From contig OY762224.2 of the NCBI GenBank assembly GCA_963665265.2, forward strand, positions 1,488,001-1,552,000: DNA of 64,000 nt. Reading direction: 5' to 3'. The notes under the pieces were generated by a model, which was not told where the DNA came from, made no database searches, and saw only the letters and a list, made by a program, of their open reading frames with translations. Shown here in pieces: positions 41,899 through 49,907 of this stretch. The position numbers were made by a program, and so were the translations under genes. The stretch is from CAXXHQ01 sp963665265 (GTDB lineage Bacteria; Planctomycetota; Planctomycetia; Pirellulales; Thermoguttaceae). Each line of letters begins with the position of its first letter. The stretch's first letter is position 1.

Positions 41899-42449
41899 GC
41901 GTTGATCTTGAGACGACCGGCCTGGACCCGGCAACCTGCCAGATACTTGAAATCGGAGCCGTGTGGGAGGACTGGACGAAGCCCTTGACTGAGCTTCCGA
42001 CTTACCGCAGGCTGGTCGTTCATGAGGAGTATCGCGGTAAGGCCTTCGCACTGGCCATGAACGCTGACTTACTCCGACAGTTGTCAGGCGAGCGACAGCC
42101 GTTCTTCCTTGACGAGGAGCAAGTCGCCGACGATATGGCCGAATGGCTCAGGTCATGCGGCTGGGATGGAAAGAGCGGCATAACGCCGGCAGGGAAGAAT
42201 TTTGCATCTTTCGATCGGCAGTTTCTTAAGAGGCTGCCGCGATTCGAGACGGTGGTGCGACTGCATCATCGCACGCTCGATCCCGCCATCTTGTATTGGC
42301 AGCCGGATGATGAAACGCTACCGGATAGTAAAACGTGCTATGAGCGGGCAGGAATGGACGGCAAGGTGGCGCATACCGCCGTTGAAGACGCCCTCGGGGT
42401 CGTAAGGCTCATTCGCATGGGCGTTAAACGTCTCGGGTGCGCCGTCTGA
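41742..42449 (+). CDS. DEDDh exonuclease with N-terminal zinc ribbon
   Basis: 235 residues. N-terminal CPNC...CNGC (residues 5-28) forms a likely zinc ribbon; if translation starts at ATG 41886 this part is lost. The exonuclease domain has VSVDLETTGLD (motif I), AGKNFASFDRQFLKRL (motif II) and HTAVEDALGVVRLI (motif III). Similar to DnaQ-like proofreading domains. Second exonuclease of this fold in the phage; the other lies at 8677. Confidence 0.75.
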   Translation: MRILCPNCEELLKVNQSDPSQGLCNGCGWSGHLGLARCNPSPPVVPPKMPYVSVDLETTGLDPATCQILEIGAVWEDWTKPLTELPTYRRLVVHEEYRGKAFALAMNADLLRQLSGERQPFFLDEEQVADDMAEWLRSCGWDGKSGITPAGKNFASFDRQFLKRLPRFETVVRLHHRTLDPAILYWQPDDETLPDSKTCYERAGMDGKVAHTAVEDALGVVRLIRMGVKRLGCAV

Positions 42450-42535
42450 GCCAGACCTGCATCTTCGGGGTGGAACCAGCCCAACGCCGGGGCGAGTCGA
42501 TCGACGGTCGGCGTTCTTTCACAAGGAGCATTTTT

Positions 42536-42736
42536 ATGTTCGAGAAGTTCGCATTGGGCGCAATGCTCGTCCTCGGTTTTCTGATCGTCTTGGGGCTGCT
42601 AATTGCATTGCCGATTCAGTGGCTTTGGAACTGGCTCATGCCGGTTCTCTTTGGCTTGCCGACGATTACATTTTGGCAAGCCCTCGGGCTCTTCGGCCTA
42701 ACTCGCTGCCTTTTTCCGCATTCGATCAACAAGTAG
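42536..42736 (+). CDS. Small membrane protein (66 aa)
   Basis: AAGGAG lies 9 bases before ATG 42536. Two hydrophobic segments: ALGAMLVLGFLIVLGLLIAL (about 6-25) and a shorter second one around PTITFWQALGLFGL. The motif WLWNWLMPVLFGLPTITFWQ is recurrent in small phage membrane proteins of unknown function. Could be a holin-like or membrane anchor protein; unproven. Confidence 0.55.
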   Translation: MFEKFALGAMLVLGFLIVLGLLIALPIQWLWNWLMPVLFGLPTITFWQALGLFGLTRCLFPHSINK

Positions 42737-42794
42737 CGATTGGGAATGCACATATCGCTCAGCAATACCTGGGAAATGGGATGAAGAAGACGGC

Positions 42795-42977
42795 TTGAAG
42801 GAAAAAATATGCGGCAAATTACGGATCATCCGGCGGAAGCATCGTGACGAAAACGGCTTTTTTTACTGCTGCGGGGATCATCTTTCGCTAATAAGGCATA
42901 AAATCGCCGAGAAGGGCGTAGGCGTTTGGCGTGCAAAATGCCCGACTGAACCAGCTCTTAACTACGAAAAGCAGTAG
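42795..42977 (+). CDS. Possible short Cys-containing ORF (60 aa, TTG start)
   Basis: Only a TTG start is available and no clear ribosome-binding site. The sequence KLRIIRRKHRDENGFFYCCG is basic with a Cys pair, then IAEKGVGVWRAKCPTEPALN. It fills a gap between rightward and leftward genes. Weak evidence. Confidence 0.25.
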   Translation: MKEKICGKLRIIRRKHRDENGFFYCCGDHLSLIRHKIAEKGVGVWRAKCPTEPALNYEKQ

Positions 42978-43003
42978 CGGGAAGAATCTAAATGCCGCTC
43001 ACA

Positions 43004-43327
43004 TTAGCCGTTCTTTGTCTCATCCTGCTCCGTGATAGAGCGTGAGCGCCGAATCGCATGAACGACGCTTAACGCTGAAGTAAGAATAAACAACGTCGTT
43101 AGTACATAAACCGTCGGATAAGTTATTATCGCATCAATACGTATATTCGCTTTGCTGACGACGGCATTGTATTCCAAATATCCCAGGGCGCTCCACAGAA
43201 AGCACACCGCCAGAATTGGCCAGCGCCGAACGCGAGGAAGGCGTTTCCTCATTGTCAGCGTCACAATAAATAGAACGCCGAACAACGCTGCAACCGCCCA
43301 TATTCGCTCTGGATGTCCAAGCAACAT
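43004..43327 (-). CDS. Small integral membrane protein (107 aa)
   Basis: Minus strand, opposite to nearly all neighbours. Three hydrophobic segments: IWAVAALFGVLFIVTLTM, WPILAVCFLWSALGYLEY and IITYPTVYVLTTLFILTSAL, with a charged end (RRSRSITEQDETKNG). The orientation and position near the integrase suit a lysogeny-expressed or moron gene. No family recognised with certainty. Confidence 0.6.
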   Translation of the reverse strand: MLLGHPERIWAVAALFGVLFIVTLTMRKRLPRVRRWPILAVCFLWSALGYLEYNAVVSKANIRIDAIITYPTVYVLTTLFILTSALSVVHAIRRSRSITEQDETKNG

Positions 43328-43445
43328 AGTCGTCTCCGATGATTTCAGGATTACGAGACGGCATTGGTTGCCATCCGCTAAATGGGTGTCTTACGCCAAA
43401 AATGCGTTCCTATTATCATACACCCTCCTGCACCAAATGTGCGGA

Positions 43446-43564
43446 GTTCAGAGCCAACGAGATCCCTGCCCCGTCTGCTGGCTCCGAACTATTGCTGGCG
43501 GATTCTAATTTCTGCCAGTCAAAATCGAGCCGGTCAGACACCGCCCCCGTCTGCCGGCTCTTTT
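43446..43564 (+). terminator. Tandem terminator-like hairpins
   Basis: GAGCCGG...CCGGCTC with an inner TCAGAC/GTCTG (43527-43560) is followed by TTTT, a good intrinsic terminator. A related imperfect hairpin, GTTC-GAGCCA/TGGCTC-GAAC, precedes it (43446-43489). Both share GCCCC(C)GTCTGC. The region 43328-43656 has no credible gene. Probably separates the lytic operon from the integration module. Confidence 0.6.
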
Positions 43565-43656
43565 CATTTCTTGTGGCGCCCGTCCTTTACGATATGCCTA
43601 TTCTTTCCATGCCATGGCCCGACTCTACGCAGCTTGGGATTTAACAATTTTCGATT

Positions 43657-44091
43657 ATGACCGCAAAAATGAAACAGCCGCGAACAAAACAAGAGTTTTG
43701 CCGCTACGTGCGTGACGCCTTCGACCAACTCCAAACCATCCATGAAGCCGATGAATTCGAGCAAATCGACATTGCCGCTATGGTGGAGGAAATCAGCATC
43801 CATGCTTGCCGATTCGGGGCAGGCGACTTAATCGACCCTCCACACGATTTGATGACGCCACGTGAGGCGCTTGTGGTAGTGGGCCGGTTGCTGGCGTGGA
43901 CGGAACGGAATTCAGGCGACTATTTTGACTCTTCGCAAGCGGCAGATTATCTTGGAATTACGTCGGCGTCCCTATACGGGTTGGTCGAGCGCAAGCGACT
44001 TGTGCCGTTGCGTGGTCCTCGCCGGACCTACCGATTCACCAAGAAGCAATTGGACCACTACCTTGCCACGAATACCCAGCTATGCGTGTAA
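43657..44091 (+). CDS. Excisionase-like HTH protein
   Basis: 144 residues. The C-terminal half is a MerR-like winged helix: YFDSSQAADYLGITSASLYG, LVERKRLVPLRGPRRTYRFT, KKQLDHYLATN, as in phage excisionases and helix-turn-helix 17 proteins. The N-terminal 90 residues are helical and acidic. It lies directly before, and overlaps, the integrase, the normal Xis-Int arrangement. Expected to bend att DNA and set the direction of recombination. Confidence 0.7.
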   Translation: MTAKMKQPRTKQEFCRYVRDAFDQLQTIHEADEFEQIDIAAMVEEISIHACRFGAGDLIDPPHDLMTPREALVVVGRLLAWTERNSGDYFDSSQAADYLGITSASLYGLVERKRLVPLRGPRRTYRFTKKQLDHYLATNTQLCV

Positions 44092-45238
44092 CCTGCCGGA
44101 TGGTCGCAGAATCAGGTACAGCCTGCAAAAGCGCTCTGGTTCCGACTGCTATTTTGTCTACTTCCGAGATGCTAACAATCGGCGGCGGGAGTTGACCACG
44201 GGGGAACGCGCCAAGCACGCAGCCCAAGACGTTGCTCCTGAGAAGATTCGGGAAGACTATGCAGCCAAGAAGCAGGATCGGCTATCGTGGGACGATGCCA
44301 TGGACCTAATGGTCCGTCACATGAAGGCGCAGAATTTGCGGCCGGGGACAATCCAACAGTACAAGTTGGCCGCAAATGCCCTCCGTAAGGTGTTTCCGAA
44401 AAGTATAGGCCCCGCCGACGTTACGCCAGCAATGGCTGAGCGATTCAAGGTGGAGCGTATGGAAGCCAAGGCCCCCAGGAAGAAAGGCCAACGCAAAGAC
44501 TCCAAGGTCCAACCCGTGACCGTGGAAGGGAATCTTAACAATCTGTCAATCGTGTTCGGCCATTGGCTTCACGATACGTTGAAAATCGTTGATGGCAATC
44601 CGTTTGCCGGCGTAGAGTCGCCAAAGTATGACAAGGCCCCGCCCCGGATCGTGCGGGCGGACGAAAAAAAAGGGCTGATGGAATGGTTGGAAAAGCGTTG
44701 GCCTGATTGGCGGCTACTTCCCCTGTTTTTGGAGGTCAAGGCGACCATCGGTTGTCGGATTGGCGAATTGTGTCAGGCGGGCAGTGATTGCCTACAGGGA
44801 GGCAAAATCTACTTCATGAGCGAGACAACCAAGGGGCGGCGGCAGCGGGCCTGTAAGCTGCCTTTAGCAATGTACGATGAATTGAAAGCCATTGCCGGCC
44901 CCACCTATGTTTTTGAAAGCTTTTCGGACCAGTTGCGGGACATCTACAAGCGACGGGGCGAATTGGCCCACGCCAAAACCATCAGAGGCTTTACGCCCGC
45001 ACGGCTGAAAAGGTGGATTCAAGATGAGGCCAAATTGTACTTCACTACCACAGGCAAAGATCGGTTTAAGCTTCACAATTTCCGGGGAACGGCCATGACT
45101 CGGGCGCGGGAAGTGGGAATTCCGATTGACGATGCCGCCGTTGCGTTCGGCTGCAATCCTGCGACCATGAAGCAATACTACTTGGCGCCCGATGAGGAGG
45201 CGATTGCCGATTCCGTCTTTGACCGACTAGCACGGTGA
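44063..45238 (+). CDS. int: Tyrosine-type integrase
   Basis: 391 residues if started at TTG 44063; no ATG fits, since longer forms run through the excisionase gene in another frame. Core-binding domain: LSWDDAMDLMVRHMKAQNLR to about residue 150. Catalytic domain: R232 in GCRIGELCQ, H338-R341 in LHNFRGTAMTR, and the nucleophile Y372 or Y373 in MKQYYLAPDE. It mediates integration at the tRNA-Leu 3' half at 45465 just downstream. Start overlap with the excisionase suggests coupled or slippage-dependent expression. Confidence 0.85.
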   Translation: MPRIPSYACNLPDGRRIRYSLQKRSGSDCYFVYFRDANNRRRELTTGERAKHAAQDVAPEKIREDYAAKKQDRLSWDDAMDLMVRHMKAQNLRPGTIQQYKLAANALRKVFPKSIGPADVTPAMAERFKVERMEAKAPRKKGQRKDSKVQPVTVEGNLNNLSIVFGHWLHDTLKIVDGNPFAGVESPKYDKAPPRIVRADEKKGLMEWLEKRWPDWRLLPLFLEVKATIGCRIGELCQAGSDCLQGGKIYFMSETTKGRRQRACKLPLAMYDELKAIAGPTYVFESFSDQLRDIYKRRGELAHAKTIRGFTPARLKRWIQDEAKLYFTTTGKDRFKLHNFRGTAMTRAREVGIPIDDAAVAFGCNPATMKQYYLAPDEEAIADSVFDRLAR

Positions 45239-45250
45239 GACCGCTGCGCT

Positions 45251-45369
45251 AGGCAATGTGCCTAGAGTTGGGCCCCTGCGAACGACGCAGCTTAGGTAAA
45301 GTGCCTAAAGTGAATCCCAACACATTCCCAACAATAAGCCGCGAAACCACGCAAAATCAGGCAAAATCA
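45251..45369. promoter_or_regulatory. Direct repeats beside int: possible integrase arm sites
   Basis: AGGCAATGTGCCTAGAGT (45251-45268) recurs as AGGTAAAGTGCCTAAAGT (45294-45311), 15 of 18 identical. GCAAAATCA is repeated at 45351 and 45361. They lie between int and the attachment core, where arm-type sites of tyrosine integrases are found. Inferred from position. Confidence 0.4.
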
Positions 45370-45464
45370 CGCCGAATGACGATGAATCCGAAACCGGCTC
45401 TAAGTTGTTGGTTGTAAACGCATTGCGTTGTGGGGTATCGATTTACGACGATAGCGGCCATGAT

Positions 45465-45567
45465 CTTGAGGGCCTAGTGGCAGCAATGCCGTGCAGGTTC
45501 AAGTCCTGTTTCCCGCACTTGCAAGATTCTTAAGGACTTACGTCAAATTGACGTGAGTCCTTTTTTT
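45465..45567 (+). repeat. Right attachment site: tRNA-Leu 3' half plus terminator (copy 1)
   Basis: CTTGAGGGCCTAG (anticodon loop and 3' stem; GAG fits tRNA-Leu), long variable arm GGCAGCAATGCC, T arm GCAGG-TTCAAGT-CCTGT, acceptor end TTCCCGCA. After this comes the terminator GGACTTACGTCA/TGACGTGAGTCC with seven T. The 5' half of the tRNA is missing, as at the displaced end of an element integrated in a tRNA gene. The intact tRNA-Leu should lie left of this window. Confidence 0.8.
45534..45567 (+). terminator. Intrinsic terminator after tRNA-Leu remnant (copy 1)
   Basis: 12-bp stem GGACTTACGTCA/TGACGTGAGTCC (one G-T pair), short AAT loop, then T7. Repeated at 49704-49737 and, with compensating changes, at 52031-52056. 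The T-run also provides the stop codon of the leftward gene at 45566. Confidence 0.85.
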
Positions 45568-47134
45568 ATGCGCCGACATCCATACTCGTTTCAGGTTTAA
45601 GTAAGGCCCAGCCGATCGCCCAGGTAACCTCACCGCCGGGCGTTTGCACCCGCACGATAAAAGGGGGACGCGGTTCCGCTCCAGGAAACTTGGTGAGCCA
45701 TAGTGCGTTAATCTCCGCAGTCGGCAGTCCGTTCAAGCAGACCCGTGGTTCAAAAAGGATCACCGCACCACGCCGCTGGACATCGGCCGGATCGACGAGC
45801 GGGCTGTGAGCCGTATCCCCTTTGTCGAAAAATTGCGACTGCTCGCGGGAAAACAGGATCACGTTGCCCGCCGACCAGAACTCGCCAACAACATAAGGAA
45901 CGGGCGTTGCTCCGACCTCTTCGTGCCAGGCACTTGTTACCATCATGGAAAACTGCTTCGCGGGGAATTGAGATTCCATCAGGCTTCCCTGACATACCAG
46001 GAAACGCTCGGTGGCAACTTTGGCCGCGAAAAGCAGACAGGTGACTCCAAGCCATCCGAACAACAGCCTGCGTAGCGCCGACCGATTCACAACCGGACGC
46101 CACCTTGCGATCAAATAGAGCGAGATGAAGCACGAACATAATTCTGCCCATCCCGCGTTCAAGTGACGACCAGATGAAAGTCCCACGGCGAGGCAGGTTG
46201 CCATAGGGCCGACTGCCAGGAAAGCCAGGTAGCTGCGCGCAAATGGATTGGAGACCGGGGGCGGAGTCGGCTTTGGGCGCCCGACTGGCCTGATTAGTAG
46301 GCACAGAGAAAACAGCGCGGCAACGGGAACGATGTAGAGCACGCCGTTGACGCTGAAGTCCACGAGCGCCCACAGCATGTCAAAGAGCGACTGGGTGGGC
46401 ACAGCTTTGGTTATTGGGAACTTGATTGCGCTCCAGCGGTCAACGAACGCCATCCATAGAAATTGCGGTGCGCAGAGGACGGCGCAGACGAGGGCTGCAA
46501 CATAGGGGCCTCGTTTCCGCCAACACTGCCGCGCTTGTTGATTGACGATCGAGAATACAAACGCAGGCAACAGCAGAACGACCGTTTGGTATTTGGTGTA
46601 GAACGCCAGAGCGAACCACAGGCCGACCAGCAGCCAGTCGCGCCATGCGTTACCGACAAATGCTCGATACAGTGACCAAGCGGCGAGCGCGAAGAACGGC
46701 AGTTCCAGGATGTGGTGGTTGGGGGCGCTCGTCTTGAAATTGTACGAGATATGGCCGTCGAGGAGGACGACGGCGACGAACGCTTCAATCGGAGTGAACA
46801 ATTCGCGTCCCAATCGCCAGGTCGCCCAAAAGGCGACGATTGCGGCTAGCTGGCCAAGCAAGAAATACGCCCACAGTTGCGAGCCAAAGACGCAATGCGT
46901 CATGCCCATCAAAAGCCAAGGCAGTGGAGGATGCTTCCAGTAGCCGAGCTGCCAACTGCCGCCGTAGGCCACGCCCTCGATAGCATCGAATTGGAGGCTT
47001 CTTTGCAGAATGGCCGGAATGATCGTCCATAGAGCGACATGTACCAAAGCGAAGACGGCGAACGCCACCGCTGGTCTGCGTTTGATCACCTTCACGATTC
47101 TATCTGCAGTTGAGACTGCGAACACGTATTGCAT
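45566..47134 (-). CDS. GT39-family membrane glycosyltransferase (ArnT-like)
   Basis: 522 residues with many membrane segments. The N-terminal signature FDAIEGVAYGGSWQLGYWKH followed by PPLPWLL is characteristic of dolichyl/undecaprenyl-phosphate-mannose type transferases such as ArnT, which move a sugar from a lipid carrier to lipid A or another acceptor on the periplasmic side. DGHISYNFKTSAPNHHILEL is the second conserved loop. The C-terminal soluble part ends VGA with its stop in the tRNA-Leu terminator. Likely envelope modification gene on an island. Confidence 0.75.
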   Translation of the reverse strand: MQYVFAVSTADRIVKVIKRRPAVAFAVFALVHVALWTIIPAILQRSLQFDAIEGVAYGGSWQLGYWKHPPLPWLLMGMTHCVFGSQLWAYFLLGQLAAIVAFWATWRLGRELFTPIEAFVAVVLLDGHISYNFKTSAPNHHILELPFFALAAWSLYRAFVGNAWRDWLLVGLWFALAFYTKYQTVVLLLPAFVFSIVNQQARQCWRKRGPYVAALVCAVLCAPQFLWMAFVDRWSAIKFPITKAVPTQSLFDMLWALVDFSVNGVLYIVPVAALFSLCLLIRPVGRPKPTPPPVSNPFARSYLAFLAVGPMATCLAVGLSSGRHLNAGWAELCSCFISLYLIARWRPVVNRSALRRLLFGWLGVTCLLFAAKVATERFLVCQGSLMESQFPAKQFSMMVTSAWHEEVGATPVPYVVGEFWSAGNVILFSREQSQFFDKGDTAHSPLVDPADVQRRGAVILFEPRVCLNGLPTAEINALWLTKFPGAEPRPPFIVRVQTPGGEVTWAIGWALLKPETSMDVGA

Positions 47135-47208
47135 GCGGTCTTCCTTATGGAGTCTGTGAAAAGACGGGGCAAGCTGACACGGACGCTTCAGAGTGATTGG
47201 CGTACCGT

Positions 47209-48507
47209 TCAGAATCTTAGGCTGGCCCTCAGCGCGGCGAATACGCCGCTATCAATGTTCACGCGATCGTGGTTTCGATCGCTGAAATTCTGACCGGTGA
47301 AGTAATAGCGGTCGAACGTGTAACCCGTCGATAGATCGACCGCTACCTTCTCAAACACGGTGGTCCGAACACCGACGCTCAGGCGTTGGTCATACGAGAA
47401 CAACCGCTCCAGGTAGTCCTCGCGGTCGTGCAAGAACCAATCTCGGTTCTCCCAGTCGTACGCGCCATAGAGTTGCCACGAATCCCCGAACTGATAGGTG
47501 GCTTGGGTATGGACGGTCGTCAATAACATGTAGGATGCTTCGAGCGTGAGACGTTCCGTCGGACGATACGTGATTCGGAATGGCACTCCGATGTCCATGT
47601 TGAACATGTCTGACGGTTCCCAGTGGTAGCTGACCAACGGAATCGGGTAGGGAATGTCTGACATTGGCCTATAGGCGACTGAGAAACTCCAGGCGTCGTG
47701 TTCGCCGCGAGGAACGCGCAGGAAGCCGACCGCGGTGAAGGTCACGTCACGAAGACTGTCAAAAGGTTGATCGCAAGCGGAGCCGAGGCTCATCTTCATG
47801 CCGCCGGTCCAACCATTGTCGAAACGCCGAATGTAGTTGACGCCTGCTTGAATATTCCACAATTCCGATGGAAACGCTCGACCGGTATTTGGAAGGACAG
47901 CGTTCGTCTGGAATTGGTTTAAGCACGCCTCTCCAGACAACGTGATGATATCAGGTCCCGACATCCACACTGGGACCTTGAAAGTGAGATCGTATTCGGC
48001 CATGCCTAAATCGGTTGGCTGACCTTGGACGGGTTGTGACGGCTCCCAGAGCGTGCGGAACTGAAATGGCGACTTGTCGTCTGAGCCGCTGAGGCCTCCT
48101 TGCTTTGGTGCAAGTTGCTTATTGGCAGAAGGGCTTTGAGCCGGGGCGGCATAGGGGTCCCAGTTGCTTGTCGATGGTGGCGCAAGTTCGTTGCCAATAC
48201 CCTGGCTCGCACTCGGTATAACATAGGGTTCCCCAAAAACCGTGGATGGCGAGAATTGGGTGGGCGCATTGTATAAGGGCTCTTCCGAGTTTCCGTAGTT
48301 CGTCGGCGATGGCCTAGCGTCATACACTTGGTTTGATACTGTATCTCCGACGGGTTCTCGGTAAGGACGCCATTCCGGCTCACTTGTCTGCCCATTGGCT
48401 AGGCTTGCAAGGGTTGCGCAAACAATAAAGAGACAAACAATGCCAAACCACTTTCGGAAGGCCAAACGAATTGGCCTTTGCGTTGTACATCTAAGATTGA
48501 TTTTCAT
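47209..48507 (-). CDS. Outer-membrane beta-barrel protein (planctomycete type)
   Basis: 432 residues from ATG 48507; an in-frame ATG at 48570 adds 21 residues. The signal peptide is FGIVCLFIVCATLASLANG. Residues about 45-135 are Pro/Ser-rich and flexible. The rest is a transmembrane barrel: alternating aromatic strands (SPFQFRTLWEPSQPVQ, GMAEYDLTFKVPVWMSGPDI, YHWEPSDMFNMDIGVPFRIT) ending in Phe. The style matches the DUF6268 group. The upstream site at 48597-48609 matches the operator of the neighbouring MarR gene. Confidence 0.7.
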   Translation of the reverse strand: MKINLRCTTQRPIRLAFRKWFGIVCLFIVCATLASLANGQTSEPEWRPYREPVGDTVSNQVYDARPSPTNYGNSEEPLYNAPTQFSPSTVFGEPYVIPSASQGIGNELAPPSTSNWDPYAAPAQSPSANKQLAPKQGGLSGSDDKSPFQFRTLWEPSQPVQGQPTDLGMAEYDLTFKVPVWMSGPDIITLSGEACLNQFQTNAVLPNTGRAFPSELWNIQAGVNYIRRFDNGWTGGMKMSLGSACDQPFDSLRDVTFTAVGFLRVPRGEHDAWSFSVAYRPMSDIPYPIPLVSYHWEPSDMFNMDIGVPFRITYRPTERLTLEASYMLLTTVHTQATYQFGDSWQLYGAYDWENRDWFLHDREDYLERLFSYDQRLSVGVRTTVFEKVAVDLSTGYTFDRYYFTGQNFSDRNHDRVNIDSGVFAALRASLRF

Positions 48508-48596
48508 AATGGAATCACTCAGGGGTTTGCCATCTTTCGGTGATGTTTTATTTTTTTGAGCCACCGCCATTGAAAGAATATATTTAAAAACGAACT

Positions 48597-48609
48597 ATTC
48601 GACTATCGA
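48597..48609. promoter_or_regulatory. MarR-type operator upstream of the barrel gene
   Basis: ATTCGACTATCGA matches, in 12 of 13 bases, the reverse complement of 49127-49139 in front of the MarR gene. It lies between the MarR stop and the barrel-protein start, so the regulator probably controls both genes. Confidence 0.55.
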
Positions 48610-48638
48610 GGTATTAGTTTAAAAAAACACCTCCGCAA

Positions 48639-49115
48639 TTACTCGCTCTTTGTGGCAACCTGAGTCTGCTTAAACCCAACGCGAACGATCTTGCGAATCA
48701 AAACCGCGAAAATCGCCTGTTCGTCAGCCGTAAGGGAGGCTAGCATCGTTTGATAGAACTGAATTGCTGCACGATCCATCTCGCTGCAAACCTTATCTCC
48801 GTAATCGGTTAGCTGTACTCTCACAATTCGCCGGTCCTCGTCAGATCGTTGCCTCTGAACCAGTTTCCTCTCTTCGAGTCTATCAATGATCGTCGTCACA
48901 GAGTTCCCCGCAAGATTGAGATAGTCTGCGAGCGCAGTCATCATCTGCGGACCTTCACTACCAAGAAAGCCCAGAACTCGAAGATCTTGCTTACTAAGCG
49001 CGTCGTGCAGCCCGTTTGTCAACGTCGAACTAATGACCTCGAATTGCCTACCGATTTCCTGGAAGACTTTCCGAAGGTCTGCGACATGCTGTTCGGTTGA
49101 AGACATATTCAACAT
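48639..49115 (-). CDS. MarR-family transcriptional regulator
   Basis: 158 residues. The winged-helix core reads MMTALADYLNLAGNSVTTII (recognition helix) and DRLEERKLVQRQRSDEDRRI, then VRVQLTDYGDKV (wing). Flanking helices form the dimer. It lies just upstream of the barrel-protein gene on the same strand and has a matching site before its own start, so autoregulation is expected. Ligand unknown; the setting suggests envelope stress or toxic small molecules. Confidence 0.85.
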   Translation of the reverse strand: MLNMSSTEQHVADLRKVFQEIGRQFEVISSTLTNGLHDALSKQDLRVLGFLGSEGPQMMTALADYLNLAGNSVTTIIDRLEERKLVQRQRSDEDRRIVRVQLTDYGDKVCSEMDRAAIQFYQTMLASLTADEQAIFAVLIRKIVRVGFKQTQVATKSE

Positions 49116-49126
49116 CTCATATTGTA

Positions 49127-49147
49127 TCGATAATCGAATTATTCGAA
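49127..49147. promoter_or_regulatory. MarR operator at its own promoter
   Basis: TCGATAATCGAATTATTCGAA is a run of overlapping inverted half sites (TCGAT/ATCGA, TCGAA/TTCGA) starting 12 bases before the MarR ATG on the minus strand. The part 49127-49139 is repeated before the barrel gene. Confidence 0.6.
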
Positions 49148-49636
49148 CATTAAACGAAATCGCAAGGAAAGGTCAATAGGAGTTTGGGATGCGACCTCGT
49201 GACATCCAGTTTTTCAAATAGGCCAGCTTTCATTTTACCCATCGGCACGCAAGTTGCCATATTGTGCAGCCGCTGTATTTTTTCTGGCTGCATGCTTTCG
49301 GCTGTGATTCAGAAAACCGATTCCTCGATAGTTAAAATATTTTCTGACGTTCTGTGGCTCGCCGTACAGATGTTGGCGCTAGCTCAGGCGACTTATCCGG
49401 CTGCAGAGAACTCTATTTTCTGGGGCGAATTCGGGGCAGGTTGGTCATCCTTGGGCGACGACTAAAACGAGCATTTTTCTGAAATTTTCCGGGGCAAATC
49501 GGTAATATTGCCAAAATGAGACCAACACGGCTCTAATGTCACTGCTACGCGAAATAATTATTACCAGTTATCCAGCCGAAAGATACAACACAAAAACAAC
49601 TTTGGACAACGCGAACCCAGCAGCCCGGCCGTACCA
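49148..49636. other. AT-rich stretch without a credible gene
   Basis: About 490 bases between the MarR operator and the second tRNA-Leu remnant. The only open frame above 90 codons (49184-49465) has no ribosome-binding site and an unnatural composition. May be remnant DNA of an older island. Nothing else seen. Confidence 0.5.
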
Positions 49637-49737
49637 TGAGGGCCAAGCGGCAGCAATGCCGTGCAGGTTCAAGTCCTGTTTCCCGCACTTGCAAGATTCT
49701 TAAGGACTTACGTCAAATTGACGTGAGTCCTTTTTTT
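49637..49737 (+). repeat. tRNA-Leu 3' half plus terminator (copy 2)
   Basis: TGAGGGCC (49637-49644) then a block from GGCAGCAATGCC (49649) through the T-run that is identical to copy 1 over about 89 bases, including the terminator at 49704-49737. The five bases between differ from copy 1 (AAGCG versus TAGTG is close). It marks the right end of the segment carrying the GT39, barrel and MarR genes. Confidence 0.8.
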
Positions 49738-49907
49738 ATTGGGCGAGTAAGTGGGGCGCCAAAGATTTTCAAAATACCTCCTTTTATCGATAAGCGCTTT
49801 TTTGTCCCGCTTTCTTCTTCCGTAGCCCCCTACTGATTTTGCGTTAGCTTTGATAGCATCACTTTTGTGCTGTATAACATATTCATGTTACGCAAGGGGA
49901 GATTATC

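Noticed and set aside
41021..42449. Recoded UAG throughout the phage
   Set aside because: UAG ends other genes normally (for example 4445-4447), so general recoding is not supported.
49184..49465. 93-codon gene between MarR and the second tRNA-Leu remnant
   Set aside because: No ribosome-binding site and unnatural composition; lies in AT-rich scar DNA.
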